Shown: positions 5,951-14,817, counted from the first letter of the stretch. The stretch: 21,745 nucleotides of DNA from Thermoplasmata archaeon (GCA_021797025.1 JAKAAK010000021.1:1-21745), one strand, 5' to 3'. Translations and numbers: made by a program. Notes: generated by a model from the sequence alone, not told the origin.

Positions 5951-7378
5951 TTATTCCTTTTTTACTTCCGGCATTACAAGCTTGGGCATCCCGTGGACAT
6001 GCTTATACGATGATATGGCAATCTCTTCCAGGGTTAATCCCTTTGTTTCCGGTGTGAAGAATATTGTGAACAGGAATGCCAGTATCATTAAAGCCAGTAA
6101 TATAAAGAAGAATGATGGCTTGCCTATTGTTTCGCTTATAAACGGAAACAGGAATGCTGACAGGAACGAGGCTATTCTGGTTACTCCGGTGGCACCGCCC
6201 ATGGATGATGACCTCAGTTTGGTTGGTAGAAGTTCTATTGCATATAGTCCCATGGTATCGCCCGGTCCGAGATTTCCGATCCCATAATCTATTACAAACG
6301 CTGCAATCCCAACTACGATAGCAACGCTGGCAGCTGCGGTGGATGCCAGGAAGAACATAGCCATTGCAATTCCCATACCACCGAATCCTATGATCTGAAG
6401 TGGCCTTCTTCCAATACGATCATTAAGCACAACTGCCCCGAATGCTCCTAAAAATCCTACCGGTAGATAGAATATTAATGAAAATAGAAGTGCACTGCTT
6501 CCCTTAAATCCAAGACTGGTAAGTATTAAAGGCGAGTACAGGCCGATTCCGTAGCCCGCCAGGTCGTAGAGTATCCACTGGAACCATATAATAGCCGTAC
6601 GTTTTCCGTATTCTCCTTTGAAAAGTGCCGTGAAAGAACCTGCTGCAATGTTCTCTTCTTTTTCCCTTTCCGCAATAATTGCCTTGATGTCGTCCTTTGT
6701 TATGCCTATTCTTTCTGCTACCGTATTAAGGTTCTGTTCTGATATTTTGGATTTGCCTGGCTCTATTATATCCCATCTGACGGATTCTGGCATCTTTGTT
6801 CTCAATATCACTGTGGCTATTGCCGGAATTGCGCCTAATGCTAGAGTCCATCTCCAACCTGTTAGTGGGTCTACAAGATAGAATAAGTAACCTATTCCAA
6901 ATGCTACTCCCGCACCGATACTCCAGAATGTCCACACCCATCCATATCCTGCGCCTCTTTTTTTATCAGGATACATCTCTGTAGTGTACACAGGGCTCAG
7001 TGCATAATCAGCACCTACTCCCCAGCCTACAAAAAAACGGAATATGATCATTTCATATATGTTTGTTGAAACAGCCGAAAGTATGGCAAATACGGCAAAG
7101 AATATAAGATCGAATATATATAAATATCTTCTGCCGATGCTATCTGCAAAATGCCCGAACAGCACTGCTCCGACAAAGGCGCCGAGAAGTGCTGAACCGG
7201 TCACAAAAGATTCTGTAAATGCATTATACTGAAATATTTTATAGGTTACCAGAACAAGGGTAAATACAGAAATTACACTGAGATCATAGCCATCCAGAAA
7301 ATATCCCATAGCTGAAAGCGTTGTAATTACTGATCTGCCAGGGATTTTCATTTTATTATCTGAATTATTTGCATTCAT
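5951..7378 (-). CDS. MFS transporter, sugar / aromatic-acid porter type
   Basis: A 475-residue secondary transporter of the cytoplasmic membrane with twelve predicted spans in two six-helix halves. The half-signatures are visible: FADSIGRR (77-84) between spans 2 and 3, and NDRIGRR (319-325) between spans 8 and 9. TPETKG (442-447) closes span 12, as in the sugar porter clan. The first span ends with LDGYDLS (28-34), whose Asp pair is typical of aromatic-acid and metabolite:H+ symporters. The central cytoplasmic loop (about 195-260) is long and charged. In a low-pH habitat a proton symporter is natural, but the substrate cannot be assigned. It is divergent from the YrhK-like gene at 7585 and tail-to-tail with the orphan gene at 5351. 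Confidence 0.93.
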   Translation of the reverse strand: MNANNSDNKMKIPGRSVITTLSAMGYFLDGYDLSVISVFTLVLVTYKIFQYNAFTESFVTGSALLGAFVGAVLFGHFADSIGRRYLYIFDLIFFAVFAILSAVSTNIYEMIIFRFFVGWGVGADYALSPVYTTEMYPDKKRGAGYGWVWTFWSIGAGVAFGIGYLFYLVDPLTGWRWTLALGAIPAIATVILRTKMPESVRWDIIEPGKSKISEQNLNTVAERIGITKDDIKAIIAEREKEENIAAGSFTALFKGEYGKRTAIIWFQWILYDLAGYGIGLYSPLILTSLGFKGSSALLFSLIFYLPVGFLGAFGAVVLNDRIGRRPLQIIGFGGMGIAMAMFFLASTAAASVAIVVGIAAFVIDYGIGNLGPGDTMGLYAIELLPTKLRSSSMGGATGVTRIASFLSAFLFPFISETIGKPSFFFILLALMILAFLFTIFFTPETKGLTLEEIAISSYKHVHGMPKLVMPEVKKE

Positions 7379-7584
7379 TGAAATTTTATAAAACAGTACT
7401 ATTTAATTTTTTCTCACAAACAACATTTATGTTTACCCGAAACCATTATTTTGAAGGTTTGCAATAAAATATATTCATCATTCATATATTTTGTTCGTTT
7501 AAATCCGGCATACCTAAAATTTTTCAAAATAATTCTCCCTGTCCCCGCGTAAAAAGTATTATAGACAAGTATTAATAATCCATA
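7379..7584. promoter_or_regulatory. Divergent promoter region (MFS gene / YrhK-like gene)
   Basis: This 206-nt AT-rich gap separates divergent genes. On the plus strand a TATA-like TATTATAG lies about 25 nt above ATG 7585. On the minus strand AATTAAATAG lies about 27 nt above ATG 7378. No repeat, RNA or small gene was recognised between them. Confidence 0.45.
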
Positions 7585-8541
7585 ATGCCCGATTTTGATA
7601 ATTTAAGCTTTCCTGTTTATTTTCTTCACATACTGCAGGATAACCGCATAGGCATACAGTTCAAATGGAATGAAATAAAGGGGATGTTAATCGAAATATT
7701 TGGAGAAAATATTTGCCAGAAATTGATTGAAAATGAAATAGTCGAGACCTGCTCCGGGGATGAGGCTCTGGAAATATCTAATCTGAATAACATTAGTTTT
7801 GGCTTATCAAGGGATGATAGAGAAAGTCTTTATGGAAGCATTGTAAATATTCTTCAACTTGATCCGTTTGCCCTTGGAATTATGCAAACAGTTTATGCAT
7901 CCAGAAAAACTGGCAGGCTAATATTGGATTCTATAAATTTTAATATAACAGTCAATAAACTTGAAAATAAATATATCAATTTGAGAATAGCCATGGCAAT
8001 GCTATTGTCCAGCGAATTTTATTATTCTACTGCACTCAAGGGAATAAGCAAAACTGCAGCAGTACATGATCTTCCCCTGGATAGTTACAGGAGTGAGCTA
8101 CAGCAGGATTGGTTCATAAGAATAATAATGCTGGCGAGGATCGATGAAAATAATGGGGTTATATATCAGAAATCACTGGAAACAGGTGGCCCTGATTATC
8201 TGAATGCAATTGAGGAATCTATAATAACTGGAAAAATTCAGTACATGCTGCTGCATATAGATGATTTTTTGCACAATAAAATGGTAAATGATGCCATAGC
8301 AGCTTATGAATTCAGAAAAATACATAAACAGCGGATAAGAAAATTTTACGACTGGCTTGCAATAGCGAATGACGTGGCTATTGGATCTGAATTCCTGTCA
8401 GGAAGTATACTCTTCATAAGCCATAAAACATACATGCTTGGCATTTACCTGTTCATAGTGGCAAGCATACAGCTCCTTATAAAACCGGGAATTCAGATAT
8501 CAAGAAGATTACAGTTATTCAAATTAAACCATATAAAATAA
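7585..8541 (+). CDS. Hypothetical protein with C-terminal YrhK-like membrane domain
   Basis: A 318-residue protein in two parts. Residues about 1-245 are soluble-looking, acidic and largely helical, and I recognise no family. Residues about 250-310 resemble the YrhK-like domain: an aromatic start FYDWLAIANDV, a hydrophobic hairpin containing G-S-I-L-F-I, a short turn, a second hydrophobic stretch, and the closing LLIKPGIQISRRLQL. This domain family is membrane-embedded and of unknown function. The C-terminal hairpin would anchor the protein with the large N-terminal part in the cytoplasm. It probably starts leaderless at 7585. It lies between the MFS and glutamate decarboxylase genes, 59 nt from the latter, but that gene has its own TATA box. 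The YrhK assignment comes from pattern memory only. Confidence 0.7.
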   Translation: MPDFDNLSFPVYFLHILQDNRIGIQFKWNEIKGMLIEIFGENICQKLIENEIVETCSGDEALEISNLNNISFGLSRDDRESLYGSIVNILQLDPFALGIMQTVYASRKTGRLILDSINFNITVNKLENKYINLRIAMAMLLSSEFYYSTALKGISKTAAVHDLPLDSYRSELQQDWFIRIIMLARIDENNGVIYQKSLETGGPDYLNAIEESIITGKIQYMLLHIDDFLHNKMVNDAIAAYEFRKIHKQRIRKFYDWLAIANDVAIGSEFLSGSILFISHKTYMLGIYLFIVASIQLLIKPGIQISRRLQLFKLNHIK

Positions 8542-8571
8542 GATTAACGATGGAAATGAAATAGAGTATTA

Positions 8572-8581
8572 TTATTTATAG
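8572..8581 (+). promoter_or_regulatory. TATA box for the glutamate decarboxylase gene
   Basis: TTATTTATAG is centred about 24 nt before ATG 8601, with AT-rich sequence before it. No ribosome binding site precedes the ATG, so the message is probably leaderless. This favours ATG 8601 over the in-frame ATG 8616. Confidence 0.55.
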
Positions 8582-8600
8582 TATCATCCGATCCATTTAT

Positions 8601-9980
8601 ATGGTAGCTGAAAAAATGAATCCTGAAAAAAAGGTTTATGGGACATACAGTAACAGGGATTTTAACAGGCCGATACCTGAGTTCGAATTTCCAGAGGATG
8701 GAATGGCTGCCCGTGCAGCATATGAAATGATACATGAGGAACTGAATCTTGATGGAATTCCTGAATTGAATCTTGCAACATTTGTTACAACATATATGGA
8801 GCCTGAGGCTAAAATGCTCTTCATGGAAAATGCCCACAAAAATTTTATTGATAGTTTCGAATATCCACAGGTCAAAAAAGAGGAAATAAGGATAGTCAAT
8901 ATACTTTCAAGACTTTATAATGCTTCTGAAAACACTGAATTTACCGGAGCCTCAACCATTGGTTCCTCCGAATCAATAATGCTCGCGCTTCTTGCACATA
9001 AATGGAACTGGAAGGAAAAAATGAAAAAACAGGGAAAGGATATATCACACCCGAACATAGTATTCGGTGCCGATACACATGTTGTCTGGGACAAATTTGC
9101 AAAGTACTTTGATGTAGAATCCCGTGTTGCTCCACTGGACTCAAAGACACTTGTTGCTGACCCTGAAAGGCTCGTTGGCATGGTTGATGAAAACACTATT
9201 GCGGTTGGTGCAGTCATGGGCACAACCTTCACAGGTGCCTATGATGACGTGAAAAAGATAGATTCACTGCTTGAAATATTGAAGGCAGAGAAAGGCATCG
9301 ATATTCCCATACATGTTGATGCAGCTTCGGCGGGATTTATTACCCCGTTTATAGAGCCCGATCTTGAATGGGATTTCAGGCTGAACCATGTGAGATCCAT
9401 AAACGTATCAGGGCATAAATTCGGCCTGGTTTACCCTGGAATTGGCTGGGTCCTGTTCAAGGATAAATCTGATCTACCTGAAGATCTTGTTTTTTATGTG
9501 AACTACCTTGGCAATGATATGCCAACATACACGCTTAATTTTTCAAAAAGTTCGTCCAATATTCCACCGCAGTACTACAATATCATAAGACTGGGGAAAT
9601 CCGGATACAGGCGCATAGCAGAAAATATGATGGCAAACGCCAGGTACCTTGGAGAAAAATTGGGAAAAATTAAAAATCTGGAAATCGTCAGCAATGCAGA
9701 ACATATACCGGTTGTAACATTCAAACAGAAAGCTAAGGACATTTACGACCTATTTGACCTGTCATCGGCAATAAGGAGCTATGGATGGATAGTGCCTGCA
9801 TATTCTCTTCCTGCAGATGCGTCAGATACTGTACTCATGAGGATCGTTGTAAGAGAGAGCTTCAGCAGGGACATGGCAGACCTGTTTCTAGATAGCCTGC
9901 AGAAGGCTATGGATTCATTATCAGGCAGTTCCACAAAAAAGTCCGGTATATCTCCCAGAAAGGGGCATCCGGTATCATAA
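8601..9980 (+). CDS. gadB: Glutamate decarboxylase, PLP-dependent
   Basis: This cytosolic enzyme converts L-glutamate and a proton to GABA and CO2. The 459 residues match bacterial GadB in length. TGASTIGSSESIMLALLAHK (115-134) is the conserved substrate and phosphate-binding block. HVDAASAGFITPF (238-250) holds Asp240 for the PLP pyridine nitrogen. SINVSGHKFGLVYPG (266-280) carries the Schiff-base Lys273 preceded by His272. The N-terminal PIPEFEFP and the TYMEPEA segment are also diagnostic of glutamate rather than tyrosine/aspartate decarboxylases. In an acidophile this could consume cytosolic protons, but no GABA antiporter of the GadC type is nearby. The stop lies 3 nt from the hisIE stop, so a T-rich stretch at 9985-9994 that could end this transcript falls inside hisIE. 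Confidence 0.96.
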   Translation: MVAEKMNPEKKVYGTYSNRDFNRPIPEFEFPEDGMAARAAYEMIHEELNLDGIPELNLATFVTTYMEPEAKMLFMENAHKNFIDSFEYPQVKKEEIRIVNILSRLYNASENTEFTGASTIGSSESIMLALLAHKWNWKEKMKKQGKDISHPNIVFGADTHVVWDKFAKYFDVESRVAPLDSKTLVADPERLVGMVDENTIAVGAVMGTTFTGAYDDVKKIDSLLEILKAEKGIDIPIHVDAASAGFITPFIEPDLEWDFRLNHVRSINVSGHKFGLVYPGIGWVLFKDKSDLPEDLVFYVNYLGNDMPTYTLNFSKSSSNIPPQYYNIIRLGKSGYRRIAENMMANARYLGEKLGKIKNLEIVSNAEHIPVVTFKQKAKDIYDLFDLSSAIRSYGWIVPAYSLPADASDTVLMRIVVRESFSRDMADLFLDSLQKAMDSLSGSSTKKSGISPRKGHPVS

Positions 9981-9983
9981 AAT

Positions 9984-10595
9984 TTATTTTTTATTCCTCC
10001 TTGAAAGTTCATTCATAATATCTGAAAATTTTATTCCCTCATATGCAAGATACACCGTAAGGTGGTACATCAGGTCAGCTGTTTCATATATTATTCTATC
10101 CCTACCCTGTGCCAGTACAGTTTCCACCGCTTCCTCCCCTACCTTTTTCCTTATATTCTCTTCACCGGAATTGAAAAGTTCCGTTGTGTATGAATTGTTT
10201 CTAGGCTTGTTCTTTGTTCTGTTGACGAGTTCCTCCAGATCAAGAAGGACTTCCATGGAGTAATCAATATTCCCCACCGGTTCAGGCGTCCCGATTTCCC
10301 TGAAACAGCTTTTTGTTCCCAGATGGCATGCACTCCCCTTCTGTTCCACCTGGAATAGAAGAGAATCACCATCGCAGTCCACCATAACTTCGCGGATTTT
10401 CTGTATGTTCCCGCTGGTTTCTCCCTTCATCCGTATCCGCTGCTTGCTTCTGGAATAATAATGCATTAATCCTGTTTCCATACTTTTTTCATACGCTTCC
10501 TTATTCATGTACCCCAATGTTAATACATCCTTTGTGTCATAATCCTGTACTACAACGGGGATTATCCCATCAAAATTAAAATTATAATCTAACAT
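9984..10595 (-). CDS. hisIE: Bifunctional phosphoribosyl-AMP cyclohydrolase / phosphoribosyl-ATP pyrophosphatase
   Basis: A two-domain fusion of 203 residues that does steps 2 and 3 of histidine synthesis. HisI domain (about 1-105): the metal-site DCDGDS at 73-78, Cys90 and Cys97 as zinc ligands, and G-Y-M-N-K-E-A at 28-34. HisE domain (about 112-200): the MazG-like helices with GEEAVETV (153-160) and YETADLMYHL (170-179), whose acidic residues bind magnesium. It is the last gene of the operon. Its ATG overlaps the hisF stop by 14 nt, and upstream sequence offers only a weak GGTAT instead of a strong ribosome binding site. It meets the glutamate decarboxylase gene tail to tail. Confidence 0.96.
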   Translation of the reverse strand: MLDYNFNFDGIIPVVVQDYDTKDVLTLGYMNKEAYEKSMETGLMHYYSRSKQRIRMKGETSGNIQKIREVMVDCDGDSLLFQVEQKGSACHLGTKSCFREIGTPEPVGNIDYSMEVLLDLEELVNRTKNKPRNNSYTTELFNSGEENIRKKVGEEAVETVLAQGRDRIIYETADLMYHLTVYLAYEGIKFSDIMNELSRRNKK

Positions 10596-11334
10596 TTATA
10601 CCATTCTCCATTAAATATTTCTTTATATCTGTTGCACTGTAAATGCCCCTGTGGAATATTGATGCCGCCAGTGCTCCATCAGCGCCGGCATTGAATGCAT
10701 CGAGAAAATCCGCTGGCTTACCTGCCCCGCCAGATGCTATGACAGGTATATTTACAGCCCCGGTGATTGCCTTTAACAAGTTCACATCATAGCCTTTCAT
10801 GGTGCCGTCCGCATTTATAGAGGTAACCAGCAATTCCCCTGCACCTAGTGATGCTGCTTTCCTGGCCCACTGAACGGCGTCCAGGCCTGTATCTTTTGAA
10901 CCACCGTTTATATAAACATTGTATTTTCCATCCCTGAACATGGCATCAATGGCTATCACTGTATTTGCGGTCCCTATGCGATCCGAAATGCTCTCTATAA
11001 TTTCCGGGTGCTGCACCGCATAAGTATTGATAAAAATTTTATCTGCACCATTTCTGATGATTGATACCATATCGTCCAGTTCTGTCAGACCCCCGCCAAC
11101 GGTAAATGGTATGCTTATTTCCGAAGCGACCCTCTTCACCAGTTCCGACAGAATTTTTCTTTTATCCACAGTTGCTTTTATATCCAGGAATACAAGTTCA
11201 TCCATTCCCTCTGATACATAGCGTTTAGCCAGTTCTACCGGGTCTCCTGAATCCTTGATGTTTTCAAAATTCACGCCTTTTACTACCCTGCCACCGGCTA
11301 TGTCCAGGGCTGCAATTATTCTTTTTGCAAGCAT
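10582..11334 (-). CDS. hisF: Imidazole glycerol phosphate synthase, cyclase subunit
   Basis: A 250-residue beta/alpha-barrel subunit that uses ammonia from HisH to convert PRFAR to imidazole glycerol phosphate and AICAR. Both catalytic aspartates are in place: Asp11 in AALDIAGGRVVKG and Asp130 in VIAIDA. The phosphate sites TVGGGL (78-83) and ASGGAG near residue 200 are present, as is the INGGSKDTG loop. The ATG at 11334 has GGAGG seven bases upstream (GGAGGAATTAATATG) and lies 19 nt inside the 3' end of hisA, indicating coupling. The AICAR product links this operon to the purine route in which the PurB of this window works. Confidence 0.97.
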   Translation of the reverse strand: MLAKRIIAALDIAGGRVVKGVNFENIKDSGDPVELAKRYVSEGMDELVFLDIKATVDKRKILSELVKRVASEISIPFTVGGGLTELDDMVSIIRNGADKIFINTYAVQHPEIIESISDRIGTANTVIAIDAMFRDGKYNVYINGGSKDTGLDAVQWARKAASLGAGELLVTSINADGTMKGYDVNLLKAITGAVNIPVIASGGAGKPADFLDAFNAGADGALAASIFHRGIYSATDIKKYLMENGINVRL

Positions 11335-12005
11335 ATTAATTCCTCCGCTGTAATGCTTCCATTGTAAAGCGCTTTTCCGATAATAGCCCCGTTGAATCCC
11401 ATTTGATCCAGCTGCCTGAGATCATCTAATGAATTGACACCACCTGCATACATAAAATACCCCTTATCCCAGAATTTATTGATCTTGCTTATATTGCCGG
11501 TTCCGTCCCTGTCAATGGATGTGAATATAAAGCGATCAGCAAAACCACTTACCTCTGAATAAAAATCCTTATAGTTTATTGTTGTGCTGCTGTTCCATCC
11601 ATTATATTTGACCATGCCATGATATGCATCGATGCTTACTGTAATATTCTTGAACCTTGAGGATATGGATTCCAGTAACTTTCTGTCCAGTGCTGCGCTA
11701 CCTATAATAACACTATCTGCACCGGATAGATAACCGGTTTCTATGGATTCCCATGTTCTGTAGCCACCGCCTATCTGAATAAAGGATGTAACAGACTCCC
11801 TTATTTTTTTAATTGCGGAAATATTTACAGGCCTGCCAGTAAAGGCCCCATCCAGATCAACGATGTGCAATTTTCCAGAAATTTTTGAGAATTTTTCTGC
11901 AAATGCAACAGGATTGCCATATTCCTTTTTCGTGGCAATGTCTCCATTTGTAAGTGATACCGCCTGACCACTGTAAATGTCTATAGCAGGATATATATCA
12001 ATCAT
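11316..12005 (-). CDS. hisA: ProFAR isomerase
   Basis: A 229-residue beta/alpha-barrel that opens the ribose ring of ProFAR to give PRFAR (Amadori rearrangement). Catalytic Asp9 (YPAIDIYSGQAVSL) and Asp126 (VSIDAYHG) are present. So are the phosphate-binding IQIGGGYR (77-83) and the C-terminal MYAGGVNSLDDL. The loop after Asp9 reads Y-S-G-Q rather than the common K-G-G-x-V-R-L, a mild divergence. The length is slightly below the family norm of about 240. The start ATG overlaps the hisH stop as ATGA. No TrpF-like dual role can be inferred from sequence. Confidence 0.95.
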   Translation of the reverse strand: MIDIYPAIDIYSGQAVSLTNGDIATKKEYGNPVAFAEKFSKISGKLHIVDLDGAFTGRPVNISAIKKIRESVTSFIQIGGGYRTWESIETGYLSGADSVIIGSAALDRKLLESISSRFKNITVSIDAYHGMVKYNGWNSSTTINYKDFYSEVSGFADRFIFTSIDRDGTGNISKINKFWDKGYFMYAGGVNSLDDLRQLDQMGFNGAIIGKALYNGSITAEELICLQKE

Positions 12006-12571
12006 GCAATCGCCCCGAAATTTTTTAAAAGGCGAATTCCTGCATCCCCTGATTTTTCAGGATGAAACTGTACACCATATATATTGCCGTACATTATTCC
12101 GGATGTGAAGTAGCCCCCATAATCTGTTTCCATGGCTGTATATGCCGTGTCAGGTGCATAGTAGGAATGCATGAAATAAAAAAATGAATTATCCGGAATT
12201 CCGCCCATTATGGGCAAATCCGTCAGATTCTTTACCTGGTTCCACCCCATATGTGGTGTTTTCACTCCTGCAAATTTCTTAATACGGCCGGGAATAAGCC
12301 CGAGGCCTTCACCTCCACCCTCTTCACTGGAATCAAATAACATCTCCAGGCCGAGGCATATTCCCAGGTAAGGGATTCCCGATTTTATCCTGTTAATCAG
12401 TATTTTTCGTACCGGCCGGATAATGCTGGCAACATACTGGAAAGATCCTACTCCTGGAAATATTATCTTTTCTGCATCTTCAATTTCGCCGGGTTCCATT
12501 GTTATTTTTCCACCTGTTACCCTTTCTATGGTGGACAGATTTCCGGTTCCGATATCTATAATTGCAATCAT
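12002..12571 (-). CDS. hisH: Imidazole glycerol phosphate synthase, glutaminase subunit
   Basis: A class I glutamine amidotransferase of 189 residues that feeds ammonia to HisF. The catalytic triad is visible: Cys72 in YLGICLGLEMLF, and His170 and Glu172 in VQFHPEKSG. The N-terminal strand IAIIDIGTGNL and the FPGVGSF oxyanion region (38-44) are typical. The ATG overlaps the hisB stop (ATGA), and AAGGGG lies just upstream as ribosome binding site. It is slightly shorter than the usual 195-210 residues, mainly in loops. Confidence 0.96.
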   Translation of the reverse strand: MIAIIDIGTGNLSTIERVTGGKITMEPGEIEDAEKIIFPGVGSFQYVASIIRPVRKILINRIKSGIPYLGICLGLEMLFDSSEEGGGEGLGLIPGRIKKFAGVKTPHMGWNQVKNLTDLPIMGGIPDNSFFYFMHSYYAPDTAYTAMETDYGGYFTSGIMYGNIYGVQFHPEKSGDAGIRLLKNFGAIA

Positions 12572-13098
12572 AATGTCCCCTTTGTACTTCTCAGATACTG
12601 ATTATCCTGAATTGCAATTCCCAGGGCCACTCCCAGAGACTTGAATATATTCTCTGTAATATGGTGCGCATTTTTTCCGTTCATCATTATAACATGAAGC
12701 GTTAATGGCATTGTTCTTGCAAGCGCCCATAAAAATTCATATAAAAGGTTGATTTCAAAGCCTTCAGAGTCGGCAAAGTTCACATCGAAGTTTATGTACG
12801 CCCTTGAAATATCCAGTGAAACCATTACAAGTGATTCGTCCATGGGCATTGTAGCATTCCCGAATCTTTTAATGTGCCTTTTCCCTGTATATGAGGATAA
12901 CTCTTCTGCCACCGTTATCCCCAGATCTTCCCAGAGGTGATGCCTGAGGTCGTATTTACATTTTATTTTCACATTCTTTTCCATGTAAAAAAATAAGGTT
13001 TTCATCATATGATCCAGGATAGGATCGCCTGTGTCCACCGATGTTTTTTCTGAATCAAGTAAAACCTCTATTTCTGTTTCTTTTGTATTCCTTATCAT
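12568..13098 (-). CDS. hisB: Imidazoleglycerol-phosphate dehydratase (monofunctional)
   Basis: A 176-residue monofunctional IGPD that removes water from imidazole glycerol phosphate. The metal-binding motifs are RHHLWED (52-58) and KNAHHITE (142-149), with LDH at 28-30. The Ala-Arg-His that usually follows the first helix is replaced by F-F-Y, so one customary His is absent. The protein is about 15-20 residues shorter than average, and no phosphatase domain is attached, unlike enterobacterial HisB. It has the best ribosome binding site of the operon: GGAGGTGA four bases before the ATG, encoded within the last codons of hisD. Confidence 0.95.
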   Translation of the reverse strand: MIRNTKETEIEVLLDSEKTSVDTGDPILDHMMKTLFFYMEKNVKIKCKYDLRHHLWEDLGITVAEELSSYTGKRHIKRFGNATMPMDESLVMVSLDISRAYINFDVNFADSEGFEINLLYEFLWALARTMPLTLHVIMMNGKNAHHITENIFKSLGVALGIAIQDNQYLRSTKGTL

Positions 13099-14222
13099 GA
13101 TCTCACCTCCATTGATCTTCTGTGCAGTGGCATATTTTCTATATTCGCCAGGGAAAGCCCCAGCTCTACATCTTCCATAAAATCTGATCTGGAAACACTG
13201 GCAAAGGATGTTTTTTTCATGAAATCATCAACCGTTAGCACGGAAGAAAACCTTGCGGTTCCGCCGGTAGGGAGCAGGTGGTTCACACCGAGGAAATAAT
13301 CTCCAGCAGGAACAGGTGCATATTCTCCAACGTATACTGCACCTGCATTTTTTATTTTGCTGAATATTTCCATGGGGTTGGAAGCAAGGATTTCCAGATG
13401 CTCTGGGGCAATTTCATTTGCCATGGCAATCATTTCATCAACGTTCCTGCAGATGGTAACTTCAACCCTGCTATTATTGATACCTTCCTGCTTTCTTGAC
13501 GTGGTCAGAAGCCATGCCTTTGAAGTTATTCCGTGTTCCAGCTGGGAGTCCAGATCGGCCATGATATACTCATTGTTTGATGTACCATCTGATATGACCA
13601 TTATTTCGGACGGGCCATAGAGCCCGTCTATGCCCGTTATGCCGAATACCTGCCTTTTGGCCTCATTAACATAGGAGTTTCCGGGTCCAAATATTTTATC
13701 AACCCTGTCCATGCCCGTACCGAATGCCATTGCGCCAATAGCCTGTATTCCACCCAGTTTATATACCTCTTTTATACCCAGCATATCTGCAATATAGAGC
13801 GTATATGGATTGATCTTCCCGTTATCCATGGGGGCCGATGTGATGATTATGTCCCTGACGCCAGCTATCATTGCCGGTGCCCCGATCATCATCACGGTGG
13901 ATGGGAGGGCTTTTTTTCCAGGTATATACATTCCGATCCGCTGAAGCGGTGTATACCTTATGCCGTAAATTGAACCCCTGGAGAAACGCATGCGATCACT
14001 GTTGAGCTGCATCCTGTGATTATCTAGTATCCTCCTGTACGCCCTTTTTATTATATCCTTCTCGTATTCCGGTATGATTTCTATAGCCTCCGTGAATTCA
14101 TCCCCGGACACGCGAATATCGCCGGAATATCCATCGAATTTCCTGGAATACTCCATTACCGCGTCCATTCCACGATTTTTAATATCTGCCAGTATTTCCT
14201 TCACATAATTTTCTGTTTCCAT
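13095..14222 (-). CDS. hisD: Histidinol dehydrogenase
   Basis: This enzyme oxidises histidinol to histidine in two NAD-dependent steps. The start chosen is ATG 14222, with GGTGA five bases upstream; an in-frame GTG at 14231 overlaps that site and is less likely. The 375 residues are shorter than the usual 420-435 because the N-terminal arm is abbreviated. Zinc ligands and catalytic residues are present: Gln227 and His230 (DSQLEHG), Glu274-His275 (APEHLE), Asp308 (PAGDYF) and His367 near the C-terminus. The NAD-site GPGNSYVNEAK is at 179-189. The gene begins 44 nt inside hisG, an unusually long overlap for this operon. It ends with a 4-base overlap with hisB. Confidence 0.95.
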   Translation of the reverse strand: METENYVKEILADIKNRGMDAVMEYSRKFDGYSGDIRVSGDEFTEAIEIIPEYEKDIIKRAYRRILDNHRMQLNSDRMRFSRGSIYGIRYTPLQRIGMYIPGKKALPSTVMMIGAPAMIAGVRDIIITSAPMDNGKINPYTLYIADMLGIKEVYKLGGIQAIGAMAFGTGMDRVDKIFGPGNSYVNEAKRQVFGITGIDGLYGPSEIMVISDGTSNNEYIMADLDSQLEHGITSKAWLLTTSRKQEGINNSRVEVTICRNVDEMIAMANEIAPEHLEILASNPMEIFSKIKNAGAVYVGEYAPVPAGDYFLGVNHLLPTGGTARFSSVLTVDDFMKKTSFASVSRSDFMEDVELGLSLANIENMPLHRRSMEVRS

Positions 14223-14817
14223 CCAGTTCACCTATTTTCTCTATAAAATTATTTATTTCATCATATTTCGTCTTCTGGGATACCCTGTTAACAACAAGGG
14301 TTGCCTGTATATCCATGATCTTCTGTATTTCAATCAGGTGATTTTTCCTCATTGTTTCTCCGGTCTGGATAATATCCACTATTGCATCTGCTATTCCGGT
14401 TTCAGGTGCAAGTTCCAGTGATCCATTCAAACTTATAACATTTGCACGGATTCCCATGGAATTCAGATATTTTTCAGTTATCACCGGGTGTTTTGTTGCT
14501 ATATCCAGACCCTCCAGATCGGAAACATCATATCCTTCCGGAGCAATGATGCTCAATCTGCATTTACCAAAACCCAGTGCCATGGGTGCAAAAAGATCTG
14601 CTCCGCTTTCCAGAAGTGAGTCTGTTCCGCATATGCCTATATCTCCTGTGTATTCTGTGTAAACAGGGACATCCCTGGGTCTGGGTAATATCAATTCATT
14701 CCCATTTTTTCTGAATATCAATTTTCTTTCATCATCTATGTCAATATCAATTCCTGCCCTGTTCAGTAGGGCCATGGAATCATCCATTAATCTACCTCTC
14801 GGTATAACAAATTTCAT
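14179..14817 (-). CDS. hisG: ATP phosphoribosyltransferase, short-form catalytic subunit (HisG-S)
   Basis: The first committed enzyme: it joins ATP and PRPP to give phosphoribosyl-ATP. The start is ATG 14817 because GGAGG precedes it and the protein then begins with the family's KFVIPRGRL; the longer upstream frame lies inside hisZ. GICGTDSLLESGAD (61-74) and the PRPP-binding ADAIVDIIQTGETMRKN (143-159) are diagnostic. The 212 residues lack the C-terminal ACT-like regulatory domain of long HisG, so activity and histidine feedback should depend on HisZ, encoded directly upstream with an ATGA overlap. The last 14 codons overlap hisD in another frame. Confidence 0.96.
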   Translation of the reverse strand: MKFVIPRGRLMDDSMALLNRAGIDIDIDDERKLIFRKNGNELILPRPRDVPVYTEYTGDIGICGTDSLLESGADLFAPMALGFGKCRLSIIAPEGYDVSDLEGLDIATKHPVITEKYLNSMGIRANVISLNGSLELAPETGIADAIVDIIQTGETMRKNHLIEIQKIMDIQATLVVNRVSQKTKYDEINNFIEKIGELDGNRKLCEGNTGRY

